A stretch of DNA of 64,000 bases, taken from positions 857,501 through 921,500 of the forward strand of contig CM068593.1 of NCBI GenBank assembly GCA_035048485.1, given 5' to 3'. The DNA comes from Pteria penguin. Lineage: Eukaryota; Mollusca; Bivalvia; Pterioida; Pteriidae. Positions 37,601 through 46,399 of the stretch are shown one piece after another (position 1 is the first letter of the stretch; each line of letters opens with the position of its first letter). The notes beneath the pieces are model-generated. The model was not told the DNA's origin and did no database searches. It saw nothing but the letters and a program-made list of their open reading frames with translations. The position numbers and the translations under genes were made by a program.

Positions 37601-40600
37601 ATATTGAGGGTACAGTTTTGTGCAGTAACATTCTGGTACAGGTTCTTTAGATTCTTGCTGTATTTTGTGATATCTGTCAGAAAAAAATTTGTCATTGTAA
37701 AAAACTGTCTTTCTGCCTTGTGAATTTGTTGTCATCAACTGCCTAAAGGACTTTTGTTCTGAGCATGTTTTAAACATGTTTAATAAAAACTACTTTTTCA
37801 TGTGTCATTACATTCTAAAGATCTTGACAGACAGGGCAATGAAAAGAGACTGTGGAAATCAAAGCTAGGAAATTTTGGCATAGAGCCATAGAGCATGCTA
37901 TCTACAAGGAGTATCATACAGGGTCAGGGCCCATAAACTGAGAAAATACTTCAGACATATTTTCAAATTTGTCCATTTTACAGTTAATGAATAAGTGGTA
38001 TTTTCATTTTATGAGGTTTTATTTTTTCATAGATATAATTAAGCCATTATGTATAACAATTTATTTGAAGGTTTGACAATGGAATACCAGTTGAATTAAA
38101 ACCATATATTTGTTCCGCTTCTCTATTTGTCCCATTGCGGATAAAGATTTGGCGATCATTGATTGACTATAGTAAATAATGGTTTTGGTGACTGAAACAT
38201 CATTTGAGTTAACAAGAACATGACCCCTTACGAGGTTTCACCAGGTCTTTATCCGCAATGGGACAAATAGAGAAGCGGAGTAAAGATATGGTTTTAATCA
38301 GATTGGTATAATATCTAATAAAATAATATACTTAAGTGTTTTCTCAGCATATGGACCCAGATCCAGATTGATTTCTTATAAGCAATAATGGTTGTTGTTT
38401 TGTTGTTGTTGTATTGTTGTATCATAAATCCTCATGATGAGTCTTTCTTTTCAGTTTGAATGTTGTGGAGTCAACAATTACACTGATTGGGCAACAAATA
38501 ATGCTCATTATGGAACCCCCAACAATACACTAGTGGTGCCTGCAAGCTGCTGTAAAAAAGGGAAAACTTCTTGTAATGGAACGGCAGCTGATGTATCAAG
38601 CGATTCTATTTACAAACTCGTGAGTAATTTTGCTGTATTAATATTGGGGGGAAAGGCGTGAAGTGCATGATTCTGGTATTGGGGAGGCATAAGGGAGAGG
38701 CTCTGGTATTTGGGAAGGGGTGAGGGACAAGCTTCTGGTGTTAGGGAAGGGATGAGGGACATGCTTCTAATGTTGAGGAAGGGACAGACTTCTGGTAAAG
38801 GGAAAGGGGTGAGGGAAATGCCTCTGGTGTCAAGGAATGGGTGAGAGACAGGCTTTTGATATTAGGGAAGGGGCGGGAGACAGGCCTCTACTGTTAGAGA
38901 AGGGATGAGGGACAGACTTCTAGTATTGAGGAAGGCATGAAAGAGTGAGGGACTGGCTTCTGATACTGGGAAAGGGTTGAAGGACAGGGGTCTGGTATTG
39001 GGGAATGGGGGAGGGACAGGCTTCTGGTAATTGGGAATGGGCAAGGGACAGGCCCCTGGTGTTGGGGAAGGGTGAGGGACAGGTCTGTGGTATTGGGGAA
39101 CAGATCAGGGAAAGGCTTCTGGTATTGGAAAAGGGGTGAAGAACAGGCCTTTGGTATTAGGATAGGGCTGAAGGACAGACTTCTGGTGTTAGGGAAAGGG
39201 TGAGGGACAGGCCTCTGGTGTTAAGGAAGGGATGAGGGACAGACTTCTGGTATTAGGGAAGGAGTGATGGACAGGCCCCTGGTGTTAGGGAAGGGGTGAG
39301 GGACAGACTTCTGGTATTAAGGAATGGGTTAGGGACAGGCCTTTGGTGTTAGGGAAGGGATGAGGGACAGACTTCTGGTATTAGGGAATGTGTTAGGGAC
39401 AGGCCTCTGGTATTAAGGAAGGGATGAGGGACAGACTTCTGGTATTAGGGAAGGAGTGATGGACAGGCCCTTGGTGTTAGGGAAGGGGTGAGGGGCAGAC
39501 TTCTGGTATTAGGGAAGGGGTGAGAGACAGGCCTCTGGTGTTAGGGAAGGGGTGAGGGACAAAGACTCTGGTATTAGAGTTACAGTTAGAATTATTGTAA
39601 GCAAAACTTGGATTATTGGAGTGAAGGATTTGTCTCCCAAATCATGTTGTAGATAAACCATGAAAAAAGTTTTAAAATTATGTATCGCTGATTCTTTTTT
39701 TGTTTATATTGTAATAGGCCTTTTCACATTAATTTTGGGACTGATGTTCTGAATGGCACACCGTAGAATTTTCAGTAAAATTTTGATTGTGACTTGGGTC
39801 GTTTTTCAGGTATAGTGATGATTTTGCAACTCTGAATATCGGTCCCGCAGTCAATGCATATTTGTCCCGTGTTTATTGGAAATCAGTTACGTATGCGTGC
39901 CTGTATGTTTGCTATGATTATTTTACTTTTTGTTCGTGTATTTTCATTAAATAGAGTTATTTTCCATTATGGATGGTATCTGATGTGAAGCAATGACTTT
40001 GTCATAACTTTACTATGGAAGTGCTATTTATAGGCCATCATTTCCCAGAGATTTAGATTGGTTTCCATAGAATTTGATGACAAAACAATTTATGTCAGAA
40101 ACTGTCCCAGATGGGAAGTAATTTTTTGCAGCAGAAGGATCATATACATAATATACATGTCGCTGTTTAATGGTCAAATCACAGGAAGGGCAAACTTCTT
40201 GTTTTGTAGTAAGTTATCATTTGAACTTAACAGATAAACAGTCATCATTTTTAACCAATTGCCGTCACTTTTGAACACGAATGTGGAAGTTACATGTAAA
40301 TATCATTCAAGGATGAATTAATCATGCGTGACTATTTTTGCAGGGATGTGTCGGTCAATTCGGACAGTTCGTCAAAGATAACATTGTCATAGTAGGAGGT
40401 GTAGGTCTCGGATTTGCCTTTGTACAGGTAAGATTATAGTGCTGGTGTCGCTCTTTTTCCATACCAATCTCTGATGTGATCAGAAGTACTTCTTTGGAAA
40501 TTATCGTTCTAATGAGTTATCTTCCCTGGGTATCTTGCCGTTTTATGTAAATTGGTGTTGTACCGACCATAAAATTTAGGAAAATAAAGAGAGAAAATTA

Positions 40601-41794
40601 TCACTTCAATGGTAATTGGTTGGAGACACAATGGTGCCTACTTAAATGGGAAATAACTCTGTATTACACAAGTTATCACAAGTTGTGTCAGTGTTAAGAC
40701 AGCAGTAAAGTAGACCGGAAACTTTAATGATGGTGCTGACCACTTTTACAGGAGAGAGAGACATAATGCCGAAAGATCAATGTTTGGGAAAAATTCGGAC
40801 AAATTTTGGGAAAAATTAATGAAATTTCCATTGGGAAAGGTCCTTATAACGGACCTGATTTGAAGAAAAAAAAAGCACTGCTACTGTATGTGTACTTACT
40901 GTTGCTGCATTCATATTTTAGGATGATTCATATTTTAGAGGTAACAGTGCAGCTCCAAGTACGCTAATTTATGACTAAGCTATCATATACATTAAAATTG
41001 AACGAAGATAAAGCGTGACAGAATCTCCTCAAGAATAACAAGAATGGGCTTAATTATGATTTTGCTAATAATTCGTTAACACTTTTTTGGACCATTTTGC
41101 GCTAAATATGTTTGCACTGCAATATGTACCAAGTACGGTTACCAAGTAAAATGTACTAAGCCAAACTTGATAGTCTCCCTTTTGTAGATATTGATGTAAT
41201 GCATGCCAGATTTAATGTGCTATTAGAATGTGGGGGTGGGGAGGGATTTTGCATTTTTATAAGATCCTTTAGTGAATTATTATAAAGTTCAGAAAAACTT
41301 CTGCTCCTACAGCTTCAGTTTTCCTCTGAGAGATACCTAGAAATACCCATTTGCGCAATTTAACAGAAAATCCAAATAAAAGAATTCGTTACACAAATTT
41401 TAACTTCATGTTGCCGTGATGTCACAATTTGTCCAATTCAGTTATTATCATCATAATTAAAACTCAGGGAAAAGTAGCATTTGCTCAGCTTCTGATATCA
41501 CATATTACGGAGATTAGCAACTAAAAAAATCCATCGAGCTTGTCTTGGATTATTGTGCGTAACTTGTGGTTGGAGTCGCACAGAGACATAATTTTTTCAG
41601 TGACTGGTGAATGTAGATAAGCACATTACCATATATAGAAAAATCATGAACATTCCAACAGCACTTTAAACTAAGAAGGGATTAGGTATTCTGTAACATT
41701 TTGTCCTCATTTTATCTTCTGTCTGCAGGTCATTGGTATCCTCTTCGCATGCTGCCTTGCTCGTGCTCTCAAGAAGGAGTATGAAGTCGTCTAA
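18427..41794 (+). CDS. CD63: CD63-like tetraspanin, seven coding exons, complete
   Basis: Exons 18427-18489, 30844-31032, 35285-35359, 36338-36430, 38455-38619, 40344-40427 and 41729-41794 join in phase 0 at consensus GT-AG sites to give 244 residues. Tetraspanins are four-pass membrane organisers of endosomes, lysosomes and exosomes. Four hydrophobic segments lie at about 12-34, 53-75, 82-105 and 208-233. The large loop has CCG (143-145), SCC (171-173), C180 and C197, enough for the conserved disulphides, and three N-glycosylation sequons (N148, N163, N181). The N-terminus MVEGGMKC and the C-terminal YEVV (tyrosine-based YxxPhi sorting signal, like the YEVM of vertebrate CD63) point to CD63. 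Intron 1 is 12.4 kb and full of mobile elements. The gene converges on ARMC4. The symbol is by resemblance; orthology was not tested. Confidence 0.92.
18761..19304. mobile_element. Foldback element in tetraspanin intron 1
   Basis: GTACATAGAATCACCGGAAT at the left end pairs with the right end ATTCCGGTGATTCTATGTAC. Arms are about 115-140 bp and interrupted. The motif GGTAATTCCGGT and its complement recur about three times per arm, and the inner parts CTAGAAAGTATAACTTTATA and TATAAAGTTATACTTTCTAG pair. The GTAC edges are palindromic, so a 4-bp target duplication cannot be excluded. No transposase. Confidence 0.8.
19965..20224 (+). mobile_element. tRNA-derived SINE, family A
   Basis: The head has TGGTCTAGTGAATAAGG and GGTCCCGGGTTTGACT. 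The body has CACTGCTTCGGGTGG and GCATCAGGCAGATGC. It is flanked by GAATAATGATGAA (19952-19964) and GAATAACGATGAA (20225-20237), a 13-bp target duplication with one change. Confidence 0.88.
21004..21249 (+). repeat. Dispersed repeat, copy 1 (second copy at 36019)
   Basis: It shares AGAGACTTCATATTT, CCTTTCAAATGACACCAAGG, TTTTGACCTTGACA and ATTAGTGTTTCACAA with 36019-36274, in the same order and strand. It has no coding frame and a TGACCTTGA-rich end. Confidence 0.8.
21588..22061 (+). mobile_element. SINE family A, split by a SINE family B insertion
   Basis: The left half (21588-21794) holds the degraded head and CACTGCTTCGGGTGGCC. The right half (21973-22061) resumes with GCAATGCATCAGGCTAATGT and the CAATATTCAAT tail. 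The interruption is the family B copy at 21795-21972. Confidence 0.85.
21795..21972 (+). mobile_element. SINE family B nested in SINE A, 13-bp target duplication
   Basis: It has the same head and body as 9282-9454 with only a few differences. The host sequence AGAAATTTTTATG is duplicated exactly at 21782-21794 and 21973-21985. It therefore inserted after the family A copy. Confidence 0.93.
22066..24080. other. Intron 1 stretch with one MITE-like fragment
   Basis: No coding support. CAGTGGTGGATCCAGGATTT near 22991, with CCCCCTGGCCACCC and CTGTCCCTGG by 23165, looks like a decayed member of the CAGTGGCGGATCCAG MITE family. Otherwise AT-rich intron. Confidence 0.35.
24091..24262 (-). mobile_element. 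SINE family B, minus strand, 13-bp target duplication
   Basis: Reverse-complement copy of the element at 21795, with B-box and A-box complements intact. It is flanked exactly by ATAAGAGAAGATG at 24078-24090 and 24263-24275. Confidence 0.93.
24521..24677. mobile_element. MITE with TTGACTCTTCCAT inverted ends
   Basis: AATTGACTCTTCCATTTTGC at the left pairs with AAATGGAAGAGTCAATT at the right. The body has GTGACGTCAC and GTGACGTCAT palindromes. A second copy lies at 47646-47797 with the same internal order (ATTTTCAATGTTTGT, CGAGGTAT). Confidence 0.75.
24693..24853. mobile_element. MITE with AGAGTTATTTCCCAT inverted ends
   Basis: GCAGAGTTATTTCCCATATG at the left pairs with CATATAAGCAGG...-type sequence ending GGGAAATAACTCTGT at the right. 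The subterminal ACGTCAAACCATTGTGACGT is inverted too. Related copies are at 39955 and 48567. Confidence 0.75.
26160..26386 (-). mobile_element. SINE family A, minus strand, internally rearranged
   Basis: The complements of the tail (TTGATTGATTATTGTTTTAC), the body (GGGAGATCTTTTACGTGCCA) and the head (GGAGTCGAACCCGGAACC) are all present. The middle piece ACGTGCCACGCCTACCATGA is duplicated, and part of the 3' body is deleted. Confidence 0.75.
26829..26867. repeat. (CT)n followed by (GC)n
   Basis: TCTCTCTCTCTCTC passes directly into GCGGCGCGCGCGCGCG, a possible Z-DNA-forming tract. More CT runs lie at 26903, 26956 and 27280. Confidence 0.85.
26982..27262 (+). mobile_element. SINE family A, best-preserved copy
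   Basis: The head has A-box TGGCCTAGTGGATAAGG and B-box GGTCGCGGGTTCGACTCCC. The full body and an AAAC/ATCA tail are present. CTCTCTCACTTTC flanks it at 26969-26981 and 27263-27275. The duplication lies in a CT microsatellite, so it is slightly less certain as a target duplication. Confidence 0.9.
27532..27695. mobile_element. Short palindromic MITE, CATGCGCGGATCCAG type
   Basis: CATGCGCGGATCCAGGGGTG at the left pairs with TTCTGGATCCGCGCCCTG at the right. The inner GGGGGTCTGGACTCACC and GGTGGACCCCTCC are near-inverted. Confidence 0.65.
27841..27890. repeat. Poly-C and (CA)n tract
   Basis: C runs followed by CACACA repeats. Another poly-G run is at 28074-28090. The Gly-rich minus-strand frames here are artefacts. 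Confidence 0.9.
28376..28512 (+). repeat. Short direct duplication (AAGAGGCCCATAAGGGAATAA)
   Basis: ACAAGAGGCCCATAAGGGAA near 28377 recurs as ACAAGAGGCCCGTAAGGGAA near 28484, each followed by TAA-GCTC sequence. The spacing is about 107 bp. Confidence 0.6.
28612..28790. repeat. (AAT)n microsatellite and degenerate AT-rich extension
   Basis: A pure AAT run to about 28662 decays into mixed AATAAT/GATAAT sequence. Confidence 0.9.
29876..29909. repeat. Hairpin with 15-bp perfect arms inside a GT-rich tract
   Basis: CAAGGACTTATAAAC pairs exactly with GTTTATAAGTCCTTG across a two-base loop. GT repeats lie on both sides (29829-29876 and 29908-29935). Confidence 0.8.
30120..30331 (+). mobile_element. 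SINE family A, 5'-truncated, fused to a MITE end
   Basis: It begins with CAGTGGCGGATCTAGGATTT, the terminus of the GGATCCAG MITE family, and passes straight into the SINE body at TCTGTCTTTCTGATGAGA. The tRNA head is missing. The ATCA tail is intact. Confidence 0.8.
30844..31032 (+). CDS. CD63: Tetraspanin coding exon 2
   Basis: Encodes residues 22-84: the rest of membrane segment 1, the small extracellular loop, membrane segment 2 and the inner-loop motif GCCGAWKENYIC. The acceptor is CCTTTCCAG, the donor GTG|GTAAGA. Length 189 bp. Confidence 0.95.
31122..31308. mobile_element. GGATCCAG-type MITE in tetraspanin intron 2
   Basis: GCACGAATCCAGAGATTTTG at the left pairs loosely with CTCTGGATCCATGC at the right. 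Inside are GAGGGGGTCCATCCC and GGTCCAGTCCCCC. It sits 90 bp after exon 2. Confidence 0.6.
31550..31848. repeat. Palindromic AT-rich minisatellite
   Basis: Units based on ATCATGATATATATCGTCAC and ATCATGATACATTGTCA alternate about twelve times. Each contains the palindrome ATCATGAT. Confidence 0.85.
31925..32110 (+). repeat. Dispersed repeat D, copy 1
   Basis: CTTCAAATCAGGTCTGTTATAAGGACCCT followed by CCCAATGGGAATATCATTGA matches 34570-34745 (same strand) and the complement of 40780-40875. The unit is AT-rich and non-coding. Confidence 0.7.
32499..32772 (+). mobile_element. tRNA-derived SINE, family A body with a different head
   Basis: The head (TGGTCTAGTGGTATTGGGAT, B-box GGGGTTCGAGTCCCG) differs from the other family A copies, but the body is the same. 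The flanks TTAAAGCTAATAGAA (32484-32498) and TTAAAGCTAATAAAA (32773-32787) are a target duplication with one mismatch. Confidence 0.88.
33261..33846. repeat. 42-bp minisatellite, about 14 copies, tetraspanin intron 2
   Basis: The unit reads GCTGTAAGTCATATACTATC then AGCTGTATGACCTATCTACTAT. Because 42 is a multiple of three, one frame stays open and repeats a 14-residue Cys-rich peptide. That frame is not a gene: it has no splice context. A related piece recurs at about 34170-34250. Confidence 0.92.
34565..34745 (+). repeat. Dispersed repeat D, copy 2
   Basis: Shares CTTCAAATCAGGCCTGTTAT, AAGGACCCT and AATTTCATTGAATTTTTC with copy 1, and ends in the same A-rich TTGAAAAAAAGAAAAC. Confidence 0.7.
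34993..35145 (+). mobile_element. SINE family A 3' fragments, rearranged
   Basis: A tail (GGCGTGACGTAAAACAATAA with ATCA repeats) is followed by a piece of SINE body (CTCAGTGCTTTGGACGG, GCATCAGCTGGAT), so two partial copies abut. Confidence 0.6.
35285..35359 (+). CDS. CD63: Tetraspanin coding exon 3
   Basis: Encodes residues 85-109, most of membrane segment 3 (FAVLLIIIFILEIAGG) and the entry to the large loop. The acceptor is CTCTTGTAG, the donor AAG|GTACGG. Length 75 bp. Confidence 0.93.
36019..36274 (+). repeat. Dispersed repeat, copy 2
   Basis: Second copy of the element at 21004. It ends about 64 bp before the acceptor of tetraspanin exon 4. Confidence 0.8.
36338..36430 (+). CDS. CD63: Tetraspanin coding exon 4
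   Basis: Encodes residues 110-140, the helical start of the large extracellular loop (VEDQLKKVLVD). The acceptor is GTTGTCAG, the donor ACG|GTGAGT. Length 93 bp. Confidence 0.93.
36655..36842 (-). mobile_element. tRNA-derived SINE, third family (C), minus strand
   Basis: Read on the minus strand, the head has A-box TAGCGCAGTTGGTAGCGCGC and B-box CCCGGGTTCGATTCTCGG. It is followed by GGTACGTGAGATGGTGAGG and a T-rich body. The head and body differ from families A and B. No clear target duplication. Confidence 0.7.
36986..37560 (+). repeat. About 65-bp minisatellite, nine copies, tetraspanin intron 4
   Basis: The unit includes TAGACCTCTCACATAGTGAG, GTACTTGGAGGTAAGTCATT and TTGTAGTTATTATATCTG. 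Most units carry GAG|GTAAGT, an almost perfect splice-donor consensus on the gene's own strand. Confidence 0.92.
37918..38366. mobile_element. CATAAACTGAGAA MITE with a second inverted repeat inside
   Basis: The outer ends are GGGCCCATAAACTGAGAAAA and TTTTCTCAGCATATGGACCC. The inner inverted repeat at about 38094-38302 (TAAAACCATATATTTGTTCC, TTTGTCCCATTGCGGATAAA and their complements) has arms of about 50 bp. The inner unit probably inserted into an older MITE. Confidence 0.75.
38455..38619 (+). CDS. CD63: Tetraspanin coding exon 5
   Basis: Encodes residues 141-195, the diagnostic core of the large loop: ECCGVNNYTDW, then PASCC and SCNGT. The acceptor is CTTTTCAG, the donor CTC|GTGAGT. Length 165 bp. 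Confidence 0.96.
38640..39575 (+). repeat. About 32-bp minisatellite, tetraspanin intron 5
   Basis: Roughly 28 diverged units of TCTGGTATTAGGGAAGGGGT then GAGGGACAGGCC, starting about 20 bp after exon 5. The strand is strongly purine-rich (G and A). Confidence 0.9.
39955..40135. mobile_element. AGAGTTATTTCCCAT-family MITE
   Basis: AGAGTTATTTTCCATTATGG at the left pairs with CCCAGATGGGAAGTAATTTT at the right. The middle (ATCATTTCCCAGAGATTTAG, TTGGTTTCCATAGAATTTGA) matches the copy at 48567. Confidence 0.7.
40344..40427 (+). CDS. CD63: Tetraspanin coding exon 6
   Basis: Encodes residues 196-223: the GC motif closing the large loop and the start of membrane segment 4 (NIVIVGGVGLGFAFVQ). The acceptor is TTTTTGCAG, the donor CAG|GTAAGA. 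Length 84 bp. Confidence 0.95.
40780..40875 (-). repeat. Dispersed repeat D, copy 3, inverted
   Basis: AATGAAATTTCCATTGGGAA and AGGTCCTTATAACGGACCTG followed by ATTTGAAG are the complement of copies at 31925 and 34565. Confidence 0.7.
41729..41794 (+). CDS. CD63: Tetraspanin coding exon 7, stop
   Basis: Encodes residues 224-244, the end of membrane segment 4 and the short cytoplasmic tail (ARALKKEYEVV), then TAA at 41792-41794. The acceptor is GTCTGCAG. Confidence 0.95.
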   Translation, partial: VIGILFACCLARALKKEYEVV

Positions 41795-43300
41795 GATGGA
41801 GAACCAGTCAGGGGACAAGGTTGATGCTAACAGCAACTCCTTCAAACATTCTGTATGAACATCAGTGTATTTTGCAGTTGTTCTTCTCACTAAATTCCAG
41901 CTTGTAATCGCTAGTATGATGTTATGCCTTCACAGTTGATACATACTTTATTCATTTTGTGATTCTAATGTGTGTGCTTATCATAGAGTTGGATGTCTAT
42001 CATTTTAAAAATGGTTTTTGCAAAATGGATGAAGGTTTAGAAATTTATTTTACTACTTTTCCTTAGACCATTGGTTAAATACAATGATAACCATATCACT
42101 ATAAAAATCTGGATGTAAAAGGCCTGTCCCCATGGCAACCAAAAAAAAAGAAGAAAAAGATAGTAATCTTGCTGATATTGTTATACACATGTAGATTAAG
42201 TTTATCTCTAAATATTGATGTGACGTTATAATGAACAATAAACACATTATCTTTGGTTACCAGGGTTACAGTCAGAACGTAGTTAGCCGTTATATATATA
42301 TAAATCCTATCTGTACTGCAATCTGTTACTCTTTTCAATGGTTGGTTGTTGCTAGGGAGAAGCTGTTTTCTTATTTTTCATGTTGTATGCACATGTTACA
42401 TGTATGCGTGGCTTTTCATGAATTTTACGTCATTTTCACATTTTTGCTTGTTTACTTAATAAGCATAAACAAAGGACGATAATCATCTTTCAGAAAATGT
42501 ATCATTCAGCGCTAAATGAATTTCTCACTCTTGTTGGCTTCACTTTATGATTTTCTGCTTTTGAAATTTACTTAATATTTGTGTTATGAAAGAGAAGTTG
42601 ACCTGCTGCCAGGTAGATAGACTTATGGGGTAAGGAAGATAACTCTGTTTGGACCTTTAATTTTTTTCAGTTGGAGACATTCTCTAGTTTGCAAGAACTT
42701 GACAGGAATCAAGCTTGTATGATTTGGGTATTTTTGAGCAATTTACATAAGTTTGTTACTCTTACTGTTTCATCAATTTCATTGTTATCAATTTTTTGTT
42801 TCTATAAAGTTATTTTTGCTACAATTCTGCTATATATCTTTTTTCACTGCCTATTTAGAATGCTTAAAACTTTATAAATGAATTATATTGTCACTTTTTA
42901 AAAGACAAAGGCATCTTTGTTCATGTTGTAAAATTCTGTTGATTAGATCTGAAAAAAGTCACAAAAAGGAGAATGTTGAGTATAGAAAATATATTTTTTC
43001 ACATACAAGACCCAAGATGAAAGATATTTTTTAAGTATTTTGTTTTGCACAGTCTAAATGAGATTATTGAAGAAATATTATTTATTTTAAATTAATCAAT
43101 AATCATTCAAAGTCATCAAAGGACAGTTTATGATCTATAAACGTTAAGAACAACATTTTAATGTTGTCTTTCAGTGTGATTTGCATGTACAAATGCATAA
43201 ATAACTATTAATCTCTTTAGAAATTAACATCTATATTTCCATCATAATATAGTGTGCATGTGACTATTTTGAAAGTAGAAATAAAAAAATTCTCTTATTT
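41795..43300 (+). other. CD63: Tetraspanin 3' flank and probable 3' UTR
   Basis: No further coding sequence. AATAAA occurs at about 42237 and 43280. Either could be the polyadenylation signal; the sequence alone does not decide. Confidence 0.4.
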
Positions 43301-43373
43301 TGTGTTCTTGATGATTTTTAAGGCCCCCCCCCCTATATATGACCAGGAGTATATACATGGCCCGGCCATGTTT

Positions 43374-45065
43374 GTAGCGTGTGACTTTGGGTTGAGGTGC
43401 TCAGGCTATGAATGTGTGTAGCTTATGATCTTGTAGTGTTGTGCTTGGGCTGTGATGGGTATAGCTTGTGACCTCGAGGTAAGGTGCTCCTGGTATATTT
43501 GTGTGTAGCTTGTGACCATGATATGTTGTGCTTGGGCTATGTACATATGTGGCTGGTGACCTTGAGGTGCGGTGCTCGGGCTGTGTATCTGTAGCTTGAC
43601 CTGGAAGTGAGGTGATAATTTTTGGATGTGTGTAGTATGTGACCTTGAGGTGAGGTGCTCTTGCTATGTATGTATTAAGCTTGTCACATTGAAGTGAAAC
43701 ATTTATGCAATGTTTGTGTTTAGCTTGTGACCTTGAGGCGAGGTGCTTAGGCTGACATGTTTAGCTTGTGACCTTGAAGTGAGGTGCTCTGACTATATAT
43801 GTGTGTAGCTTTTAACCTTGAGGTGAGGTGCTCTGGCTATGTTTGTGTGTAGCTTGTGACTTTGAGGTAAGATACTCTGGCTATCTTTGTGTGCAGCTTG
43901 TGACCTTGAGGTAGGGTACTCTGGCTGTGTTTGTGTGTAGCTTGTGACCTTGAGGTAAGGCACTCTGGCTATGTGACCTTGAGTTAAGGTACTCTGGCTA
44001 TGTTTGTTTGTAGCTTGTGACCATGAGGTAAGGTACTCTGGCTATGTGCCCTTGAGGTAAGATACTCTGGCTATGTTTTTGTGCAGCTTGTGACCTTGAG
44101 ATAAGGTACTCTGGCTATGTTTGTGTGTAGCTTGTGACCTTGAGGTAAGGTACTCTGGCTTTGTTTGTGTGTAGCTTGTGACCTTGAGGTAAGGTGCTCT
44201 GGCTATGTTTGTGTGTAGCTTGTGACCTTGAGGTAAGGCACTCTGGCTATGTGACCTTGAGGTAAGGTATTCTGGCTATGTTTGTGTGTAGCTTGTTACC
44301 TTGAGGTAAGGCACTCTGGCTATGTGACCTTGAGTTAAGGTACTCTGGCTATGTTTGTGTGCAGCTTGTGACCTTGAGGTAAGGTACTCTGGCTATGTTT
44401 GTGTCTAGCTTGTGACCTTGAGGTAAGGCACTCTGGCTATGTGACCTTGAGTTAAGGTACTCTGGCTATGTTTGTGTGTAGCTTGTGACCTTGAGGTAAA
44501 ATGCTCTGGCTATGTTTGTGTGTAGCTTGTGACCTTGAGGTAAGGTGCTCTGGCTATGTTTGTGTGTTGCTTGTGGCCTTGAGGTGAGGCACTCTGGCTA
44601 TGTGACCTTGAGGTAGGGCACTCTGGCTATGTTTGTGTGTAGCTTGTGACCTTGAGGTAAGGTACTCGGCTTTGTTTGTGTGTAGCTTGTGACCTTGAGG
44701 TAAGGTGCTCTGGCTATGTTTGTGTGTAGCTTGTGACTTTGAGGTAAGGCACTCTGGCTATGTGACCTTGAGTTAAGGTACTCTGGCTATGTATGTTTGT
44801 AGCTTGTGACCATGAGGTAAGGTACTCTGGCTATGTGACCTTGAGGTAAGGTACTCTGGCTGTGTTTGTGTCTAGCTTGTGACCTTGTGGTAAGGCACTC
44901 TGGCTATGTTTGTGTGTAGCTTGTGACCTTGCGGTAAGGCACTCTGGCTATGTTTGTGTGTAGCTTGTGACCTTGAGGTAAGGTACTCTGGCTTTGTTTG
45001 TGTGTACCTTGTAACCTTGAGGTAAGGTACTCTGACTGTGTTTGTGTGTAGCTTGTGACGATGAG
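43374..45065 (+). repeat. 44-bp minisatellite, about 38 units, between the convergent genes
   Basis: The unit reads GTGTGTAGCTTGTGACCTTG then AGGTAAGGTACTCTGGCTAT then GTTT. Shorter 29-bp units lacking the GTGTGTAGCTT part are interspersed. Most units carry GAGGTAAGG, a donor-like motif on the plus strand. Confidence 0.93.
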
Positions 45066-45330
45066 TTGAGGTGCTCCTCCGAACAGTGAAATTTGTCTTC
45101 TATCTCACTTGGGCCTTGCTCACCCAAGTCAAATGCTCAGTTAACTATAATAACGATACGTTCCTCGTCTGTCTTTTGTCTGTGTAGTCCATCCTAACTT
45201 TTAAACATTGTCAGCAACTTCTTTTGAATCAATGAAAGAACTTTGATGAAATACATGTATGGCACGAATCAAATTCTGAAGGCACCCCTCCCCCCACCCC
45301 CACACAAAAGTGTATGTTTCTCTTCCAGAT

Positions 45331-46266
45331 CCATAAAGGGTGGATCCAGTGTAGAGCGATATACATAAAGGGTGGATCCAGTGTAGAGCAATATACATAA
45401 AGGGTGGATCCAGTGTAGAGCGATATACATAAAGGGTGGATCCAGTGTAGAGCAATATACATAAAGGGTGGATCCAGTGTAGAGCGATATACATAAAGGG
45501 TGGATCCAGTGTAGAGCAATATACATAAAAGGTGGATCCAGCGTAGAGCAATATACATAGAGGGTGGATCCAGTGTAGAGCGATACACATAAAAGGTGGA
45601 TCCAGCGTAGAGCAATATACATAGAGGGTGGATCCAGTGTAGAGCAATATACATAAAGGGTGGATCCAGTGTAGAGCAATATACACAAAGGGTGGATCCA
45701 GTGTAGAGCGATATACATAAAAGGTGGATCCAGTGTAGAGCAATATACATAAAGGGTGGATCCAGTGTAGAGCGATATACATAAAAGGTGGATCCAGCGT
45801 AGAGCAATATACATAGAGGGTGGATCCAGTGTAGAGCGATATACATAAAAGGTGGATCCAGCGTAGAGCAATATACATAGAGGGTGGATCCAGTGTAGAG
45901 CAATATACATAAAGGGTGGATCCAGTGTAGAGCAATATACATAAAGGGTGGATCCAGTGTAGAGCGATATACATAAAGGGTGGATCCAGTGTAGAGCAAT
46001 ATACATAAAGGGTGGATCCAGTGTAGAGCAATACACATAAAGGGTGGATCCAGTGTAGAGCGATATACATAGAGGGTGGATCCAGTGTAGAGCAATATAC
46101 ATAAAGGGTGGATCCAGTGTAGAGCAATATACATAAAGGGTGGATCCAGTGTAGAGCGATATACATAAAGGGTGGATCCAGTGTAGAGCGATATACATAA
46201 AGGGTGGATCCAGTGTAGAGCAATATACATAAAGGGTGGATCCAGTGTAGAGCAATATACATAGAG
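45331..46266. repeat. 32-bp minisatellite, about 29 units
   Basis: The unit reads CATAAAGGGTGGATCCAGTG then TAGAGCAATATA. Variants (CAATATA/CGATATA, AAAGGG/AAAAGG/AGAGGG) are interspersed. The minus strand of the unit has no stop in any frame, so three overlapping open frames of about 350-400 codons arise from the array. They are not genes. Confidence 0.96.
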
Positions 46267-46399
46267 GCTCCAGAGGATACCATCCTTTGACAAAATTCTT
46301 CCTCAGATCGGCTGCATAGATCATCAAACTGAATGTGTTTAAGTGATCTAGAGTTGCTATTGGGACTGCAATCCAGAACCTCTGTATTCAAGCTCACTT

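Noticed and set aside
45201..46397. Three overlapping minus-strand open frames of 350-400 codons
   Set aside because: All are translations of one 32-bp tandem repeat in three frames; they have no domain, splice context or codon bias.
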